DNA of 64,000 nucleotides from Paenibacillus harenae DSM 16969 (GTDB taxonomy: Bacteria > Bacillota > Bacilli > Paenibacillales > Paenibacillaceae), in NCBI RefSeq assembly GCF_000422465.1, contig NZ_KE383843.1:248001-312000 (forward strand). Reading direction: 5' to 3'. Position 1 is the first letter of the stretch. The number at the start of each line of letters is the position of its first letter. The notes under the pieces were generated by a model. That model had not been told where the DNA came from. It did not search any database and saw nothing but the letters and a program-made list of their open reading frames with translations. Below are positions 59,859-64,000 of this stretch, in pieces. Position numbers and translations under genes: made by a program.

Positions 59859-60626
59859 ATGGACATCACAGTAAAATTTCTAGGTTCCAACGATGCCGTA
59901 CCTGATGTCGACAACGACACCGTCAGTTTTGTTATCAATGACCGTACTCTCGTCGATACGGGCTGGTGCGCGGTTCATAACTTAAGGAGAAACGGCATCG
60001 ATCCGCTGGAGATCGACCATTTGCTGTTCACTCATTTTCATCAAGATCATTACTTGTCGCTGCCTTCGCTGCTCTTTTATTGGGTGATGAATGGCAAAAA
60101 CCTCGAGGGCCTTCGAATTCTAGGTCCTGCCGCAGAAGTGCATCAAGTTGTGAAGCGTACGGTGGACTTTTTGCAGCTTGAAAGATTTTTTCCCCATCTT
60201 TCTGAGCCCATCGTCATTCCGATCGAAGCCGGGGATACTTATGAATATGGGGATGTAAAACTTTCCACGTGCGCGTCCAAGCATACCGTCCCCGCTTTGT
60301 GCTACAAATATACTCACAAACCGTCCGGAAAGCAGATTTCGTTTACCGGCGATACGGCGTGGCATCCTCCAATCGTCGAGCATGTGAAGGGCAGTTCGCT
60401 GCTTATCCATGAAGCCAGTATGGGAACGCAAGAAGTGGCGCCGGATAATCCGTATGCTCATTCCAGCGCCATGGACGCTGTAAGGGTGGCTGAAGCAGCG
60501 GGAGTCGATAAATTGTGTCTCGTTCACGCCAGAACCGCTTATATTGATGATTCGCTTAAGCGTGCGCGGCAGCTTTTTTCGAAAGAAGTTTTTTGGCCCC
60601 GTGCGGGACAAGAAGTACATGTGTGA
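59859..60626 (+). CDS. Metallo-beta-lactamase-fold hydrolase
   Basis: A 255-residue zinc hydrolase. The HxHxDH motif is His59-Phe-His61-Gln-Asp63-His64; FTGDTAWHP carries the bridging Asp, and LVHAR has the last His. Its overall pattern is close to ribonuclease-Z-like proteins, but the tRNase Z exosite arm is not obvious. ATG 59859 follows AGAGGT. It is co-transcribed with the GH32 gene 30 bases downstream and behind a LacI operator, which suggests a metabolic role (lactone or ester hydrolysis) rather than RNA processing. No close recognition beyond the fold. Confidence 0.85.
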   Translation: MDITVKFLGSNDAVPDVDNDTVSFVINDRTLVDTGWCAVHNLRRNGIDPLEIDHLLFTHFHQDHYLSLPSLLFYWVMNGKNLEGLRILGPAAEVHQVVKRTVDFLQLERFFPHLSEPIVIPIEAGDTYEYGDVKLSTCASKHTVPALCYKYTHKPSGKQISFTGDTAWHPPIVEHVKGSSLLIHEASMGTQEVAPDNPYAHSSAMDAVRVAEAAGVDKLCLVHARTAYIDDSLKRARQLFSKEVFWPRAGQEVHV

Positions 60627-60656
60627 TTGTATTAACTTTTCACTGGAGGCATCCAT

Positions 60657-62132
60657 ATGAACACTCATCAGAAGAAGTTGGAAGAAGCCAACCAAGCCTT
60701 GAGACAAGCGGTAGCACAGCTTCACTTCGATCCGCACAAGCCGGCATTCCATGCTCATGCGCCGGCGAACTGGATGAACGACCCGAATGGGCTGGTTTAC
60801 TATAACGACGAATACCACTTGTTTTACCAGCACAATCCGTTCGTTCCAAAGCAGTGGGAGAGGGGAACGATCCATTGGGGCCATATGAAAAGCAAAGATT
60901 TGGTGCATTGGGAACACCTCCCCATCGCTTTGGCACCCAGCGAAGATTATGACCGCGACGGCTGTTTCTCCGGCGGTGCCGTTATCCATGATGGAAAACT
61001 GTATTTGTTCTATACGTCCAACATCTTTACCGTACCGCCGGGCCTTCCGGACGATTTATTGCAGCAGCAGTGCGTCGCCGTTAGCGTTGACGGGGTACAT
61101 TTCGACAAGTCGGAATTGAACCCGGTAATCAAGCATCCCCCGGCCGGCATCGGGCAAGACAACCATTTCCGTGACCCGAACGTTTTTTTTCACGAAGGAA
61201 CCTGGTATATGCTGGTCGGGAATCGTCTGGGGGACAACGGGAAAATATTGTTATACCGCTCCCGTGATCTTCTACAGTGGGAATATGTGAAAGTGTTCGG
61301 CGAAAGCAGCGGCGACATGGGGTATATGTGGGAATGTCCCGATTTCTTCTCGATGAACGGCAAAGACATGCTTGCTTTTTCGCCCCAGGGCATCGGATGG
61401 CCAGATCAGCCGAACATCTCGGGATATTATCTTGGACGGTTGAATAACGAGACGCTTGATTTCTCGCACGGGGAATTTCACAAATTGGATCACGGGTTTG
61501 ATTTTTACGCTCCTCAATCGTTCACGGACGGGAAGGGAAGAAGAATCTTGTTCGGCTGGATGAGAATGCCTCGTAATGCGGACAAGCAATGGGCCGGCTC
61601 TATGACCTTGCCAAGGGAACTGCGGGTAACCGGCGACCGCCTGACGATTCATCCGGTAGAGGAATTAACATTGCTACGGCAGCAGCAAGCTACGGTTTCA
61701 GACGTTCGGTTAAGACAAGATGTAAAAACAACGCTCCCAAGTATAAAAGGAATTTGCATCGAGTTATTGTGTAAGTTCGACCTGACAAACACGGACGCGG
61801 CCGAATTCGGTCTTGAAATTCGAAGCTCTCTTAACGGGGATCAGAAAACGGTGATCACTTATTCCAAAGAACATAACACGATCACGCTGGATCGTAATCA
61901 GTCTGGGGACTATGTTTCGGGGACGCGCGTATTGGAGATGCAGCGGCTGTCGGATGAATTGGAGTTGCACATCTTCTTGGATACTAGCATGATGGAGATG
62001 TTCATTAATAAAGGCGAATATGTTATGTCGGGTTGGCTTTTCCCCGATCCCGGCAACGAGAATATTGTGTTCTTCTCTCACGGAGGGAACACGACCGTCA
62101 AATCGGTGGATTGCTGGGGTCTGAAATTGTAA
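60657..62132 (+). CDS. GH32 sucrose-6-phosphate hydrolase / beta-fructosidase
   Basis: A 491-residue retaining beta-fructosidase. Five-blade propeller with nucleophile Asp42 in NWMNDPNG, transition-state residue Asp173 in FRDPNV and acid/base Glu226 in WECPDFF; a C-terminal beta-sandwich follows from about 350. No signal peptide, so it acts on sucrose, sucrose-6-phosphate or short fructans inside the cell. Since uptake here is by an ABC importer, free sucrose or fructo-oligosaccharide is more likely than the phosphate. ATG 60657 has TGGAGG 7 bases upstream. Confidence 0.93.
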   Translation: MNTHQKKLEEANQALRQAVAQLHFDPHKPAFHAHAPANWMNDPNGLVYYNDEYHLFYQHNPFVPKQWERGTIHWGHMKSKDLVHWEHLPIALAPSEDYDRDGCFSGGAVIHDGKLYLFYTSNIFTVPPGLPDDLLQQQCVAVSVDGVHFDKSELNPVIKHPPAGIGQDNHFRDPNVFFHEGTWYMLVGNRLGDNGKILLYRSRDLLQWEYVKVFGESSGDMGYMWECPDFFSMNGKDMLAFSPQGIGWPDQPNISGYYLGRLNNETLDFSHGEFHKLDHGFDFYAPQSFTDGKGRRILFGWMRMPRNADKQWAGSMTLPRELRVTGDRLTIHPVEELTLLRQQQATVSDVRLRQDVKTTLPSIKGICIELLCKFDLTNTDAAEFGLEIRSSLNGDQKTVITYSKEHNTITLDRNQSGDYVSGTRVLEMQRLSDELELHIFLDTSMMEMFINKGEYVMSGWLFPDPGNENIVFFSHGGNTTVKSVDCWGLKL

Positions 62133-62144
62133 GTCGTGTCGGCG

Positions 62145-62192
62145 GGGCTGTCCCAAGGGTCATAAGGACTTGGGGCAGTCTTCTTTTCTTTC
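62145..62192 (+). terminator. Rho-independent terminator after GH32
   Basis: GGCTGTCCCAAG and CTTGGGGCAGTC pair with a loop of about 13 bases, followed by TTCTTTTCTTT. The 220 bases after it show no gene. Confidence 0.85.
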
Positions 62193-62416
62193 AAAAGTAC
62201 TTACGCGATCCTGCGGCATGTTACATCTTATTCTTTTGAATATTATGCTTTGATTCATCTCATACGGTCCTCCAGTGCATGCATGTAACGGACTGAGCAG
62301 AGCTTATATCGCGGTAAACGGTTCAAAATGAGATCCCCCTCTATTTACTGCTTAACCTTCTAGATTTCAACACTTTGGCAATGTAATATGCAATTATGCC
62401 AAGAAATACTCCGAGT

Positions 62417-62470
62417 ATACCAACCGAGGCACTCCTTCTTTGACAAATTCCAAATCTTAGTCCTTACAGG
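62417..62470 (-). mobile_element. Remnant of an IS110-family element end
   Basis: ACCGAGGCACTCCTTCTTTG through TTACAGGAAT matches, with scattered differences, the segment 52812-52863 upstream of the IS110 transposase. It is followed by GTTTAGCTTAATCG as at the intact element (GTTTAGCGTAAACG). No transposase sequence remains; the rest was lost. Confidence 0.65.
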
Positions 62471-62494
62471 AATGTTTAGCTTAATCGCACATCT

Positions 62495-63286
62495 TTACCT
62501 GCGATCAATTTTTTTTGTTACTTTATGTGCAACTTCGTCAATACCAACTACTTTACGAAATTGCCACTGAATGGCCCTGTTTGATGGCTTGTCATATTCC
62601 CATACGTTTTCATACAAAACAATACTGATTGATCCATCGCTCAACTCAGAGTTTTTATAACCATCAGAAAAGGATAGCAATTTATCTTTTGGAATAAATG
62701 AATAATATCTCTCACCAAACCACATGCTCCATGTAGATCCAAACCATATCCCTTCCCGTGAAAAGTGATTATGTCCTGGGAAGGATTCGATATCGATCAT
62801 TTCTCTGTCTTTTAGAATGAAATGCGGCTTAAATGTAACATGTTCTAATGATTTATTAGACTTTATAAAAGCCTCAATATCGGTCTTATTTTGCCATTGT
62901 TGATCTTCACAAGAAACCGCATAACCGACTATTCCGTTGTACATTTGAAAAAAAACAGTAAATTTATCCGCAATTTCATTAACCGAGATTTTTTCATAAA
63001 CAGACTTACTATACATACAAAGAATAGATGGAAGCTGAAGAACGCCTTTGGTTAAGGTAAAGTAGCTTGTATCATTCTTTAAATCTAATTGAAAATAAAC
63101 ATCGTCATTTGAAAATATTTTCTCTAGCTCTCTATGTAGTTGTATTAATTTGAACTTACGTTCCGTTTGCTTAGTCCTCATCTTATCAGGGTTAAACAAA
63201 ACTAATTCATCAATCCATTGTTTTATGTTTTGGAGGGTAACAACCTCCTCTGGAATAACTATTTTCACGAATAATCCATCTTCCAA
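62495..63286 (-). CDS. Hypothetical protein, unrecognised, AT-rich
   Basis: A 263-residue soluble protein without membrane segments or signal peptide. I do not recognise a family. Distinct features are an aromatic-rich middle (FTVFFQMYNGIVGYAVS, GIWFGSTWSMWFGERYYSFI) and a basic C-terminus (HKVTKKIDRR). The start is TTG 63286 with GAGGGG 8 bases upstream. AT-rich unlike the sugar genes and enclosed by an IS110 remnant and hairpin repeat R3, so likely acquired. Isolated proteins of this size and composition in such places are sometimes immunity-type proteins, but nothing here shows that. Confidence 0.7.
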   Translation of the reverse strand: MEDGLFVKIVIPEEVVTLQNIKQWIDELVLFNPDKMRTKQTERKFKLIQLHRELEKIFSNDDVYFQLDLKNDTSYFTLTKGVLQLPSILCMYSKSVYEKISVNEIADKFTVFFQMYNGIVGYAVSCEDQQWQNKTDIEAFIKSNKSLEHVTFKPHFILKDREMIDIESFPGHNHFSREGIWFGSTWSMWFGERYYSFIPKDKLLSFSDGYKNSELSDGSISIVLYENVWEYDKPSNRAIQWQFRKVVGIDEVAHKVTKKIDRR

Positions 63287-63336
63287 CTAACCTGCCCCTC
63301 CCATCAGTAACGATAATTTCGGAACAACCATTGCAT

Positions 63337-63417
63337 TATCCTGCCCGTTACTTCAATAAAACTAAAAAGGAGCTGCTGCGAAGCGCTTCTTCACTATCGT
63401 ACCCGTTAGGTTAATCG
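63337..63417 (+). repeat. Dispersed hairpin repeat R3
   Basis: TATCCTGCCCGTTACTTCAA at the left, AAGGAGC/GCTTCTT imperfect stem in the middle, and CTATCGTACCCGTTAGGTTA at the right. It is the most complete copy and shows the TATCcTgCCCGTTA / TATCgTaCCCGTTA direct repeat. Confidence 0.65.
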
Positions 63418-63535
63418 ATTAACATGCCAAGGTTCTGCCATCCAAACAGACTTCCGGGCAACATACATCATATTTTCACTCATGTAAATGAACATATCGG
63501 TTAAACACCCTTAGTAGGCGAATGCGGTTGTAATC

Positions 63536-64000
63536 TTAAATAAACTGACTAACAATTTCGTAGGCCTGTGGATAGGTATTGAATTCATTGCGACGATAGC
63601 ATTCTAGTTCGATGATGGCATGATAGGATTCAATATGAGCGTTTTTATTCGGCGTTTTAGGCGGAATACGCTCATGGACCACGACAAACTCCGTACAGGC
63701 TTCTGCAAATCGGTGGCTGATAAACTGCGGGCCATTATCGGAACGTATGACAGGCTTATCCGCTTGATCAAAGAGCTGGCGCTTCATAAGCGCTTCTTGC
63801 GTGATCTGAACGAGATGTTTGGCCTCACAGGTCAGTCCGATATGATAGGCGACAATGGCACGATCAAACACGTCTATGATGCTCATAAGGAAGAAAAATC
63901 GTTGCTCACCATGAATCCATCCATACTTAATATCGACTTCCCACAACTGATTGGAGGCGGTTATCACGCGATTGTTCGCAAGTCGCTTGGGATATTTGAT
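63536..64000 (-). pseudogene. IS3-family transposase OrfB, nonsense mutated, cut by window edge
   Basis: DDE integrase core: Asp in NQLWEVDIKYGW, Asp in VIRSDNGPQF, Glu in NKNAHIESYHAI. It ends early at TAA 63536-63538 (VSQFI-stop-DYNRIRL), where intact relatives continue with a Tyr-Asn-x-x-Arg segment and about 15 further residues; the sequence beyond is also degraded. The 5-prime part lies outside the window, so the state of OrfA is unknown. Confidence 0.8.

Noticed and set aside
51088..63417. Hairpin repeats as integron attC sites
   Set aside because: One end (GTTAGGT) fits the GTTRRRY core, but the others do not, no matching inverse core is seen and no integrase gene is present.

Overview
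The window reads as a chromosomal segment of a Paenibacillus-like Firmicute. The evidence is strong AGGAGG-type ribosome binding sites with some TTG/GTG starts, LplB/LplC/YtcQ-type ABC importers without their own ATPase, YesM/YesN and YesS-like AraC regulators next to them, GPH sugar symport, and CcpA cre-like sites. Almost everything from 1 to 62 kb concerns uptake and breakdown of plant-derived oligosaccharides. No rRNA, tRNA or CRISPR array was seen.

Layout. (1) 1-18.8 kb, a rhamnoside-type locus on the minus strand. One operon holds a GPH symporter, an AraC regulator, a GH5 endoglycoceramidase-like enzyme, a broken nucleotidyltransferase and a GH78 alpha-L-rhamnosidase (cut by the window edge). 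A second holds two permeases, a solute-binding lipoprotein, a broken polysaccharide deacetylase, a second GH5 and a GH106-like enzyme. A divergent YesM/YesN two-component pair (15.4-18.7 kb) probably controls both, because a direct-repeat operator recurs in three promoters. (2) 18.9-29.6 kb: lectin-domain and solute-binding-protein fragments, an oxidoreductase, a GH95-like enzyme, a full ABC importer and a membrane-bound AraC regulator. (3) 29.7-45.4 kb: GH36 alpha-galactosidase, Gfo/Idh/MocA oxidoreductase and cupin with a divergent AraC regulator; then a broken oxidoreductase, GH97, GH95-like enzyme, ABC importer and a second membrane-bound AraC regulator. (4) 45.4-53.6 kb, an unstable AT-rich stretch: an IS256-family element inserted in a copper-amine-oxidase-domain gene, BlaR1 and other remnants, a secreted PL1 pectate lyase, a broken DUF4177 gene, an IS110-family element with a structured non-coding end, and an acetyltransferase. 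(5) 53.8-62.1 kb, a sucrose/fructan locus: ABC importer, LacI regulator, MgtC-like protein and inositol-monophosphatase-like protein on the minus strand, with a metallo-beta-lactamase-fold hydrolase and a GH32 enzyme divergent; paired LacI-type operators lie in the shared intergenic region. (6) 62.2-64 kb: an IS110 end remnant, an unrecognised AT-rich gene, a hairpin repeat and a broken IS3-family transposase.

How it works together. Only the pectate lyase and the solute-binding lipoproteins have export signals. The glycosidases appear cytoplasmic, so the logic is: cut polymers outside, import oligosaccharides through MsmX-type-energised importers or GPH symport, then trim them inside with rhamnosidases, alpha-galactosidases, GH95-like, GH5 and GH32 enzymes.

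Least ordinary features: the direct-repeat operators shared by three promoters; dispersed hairpin repeats that look like the insertion target of the IS110 element; a candidate bridge/seek RNA in that element; and an unusual density of genes carrying several independent inactivating lesions.
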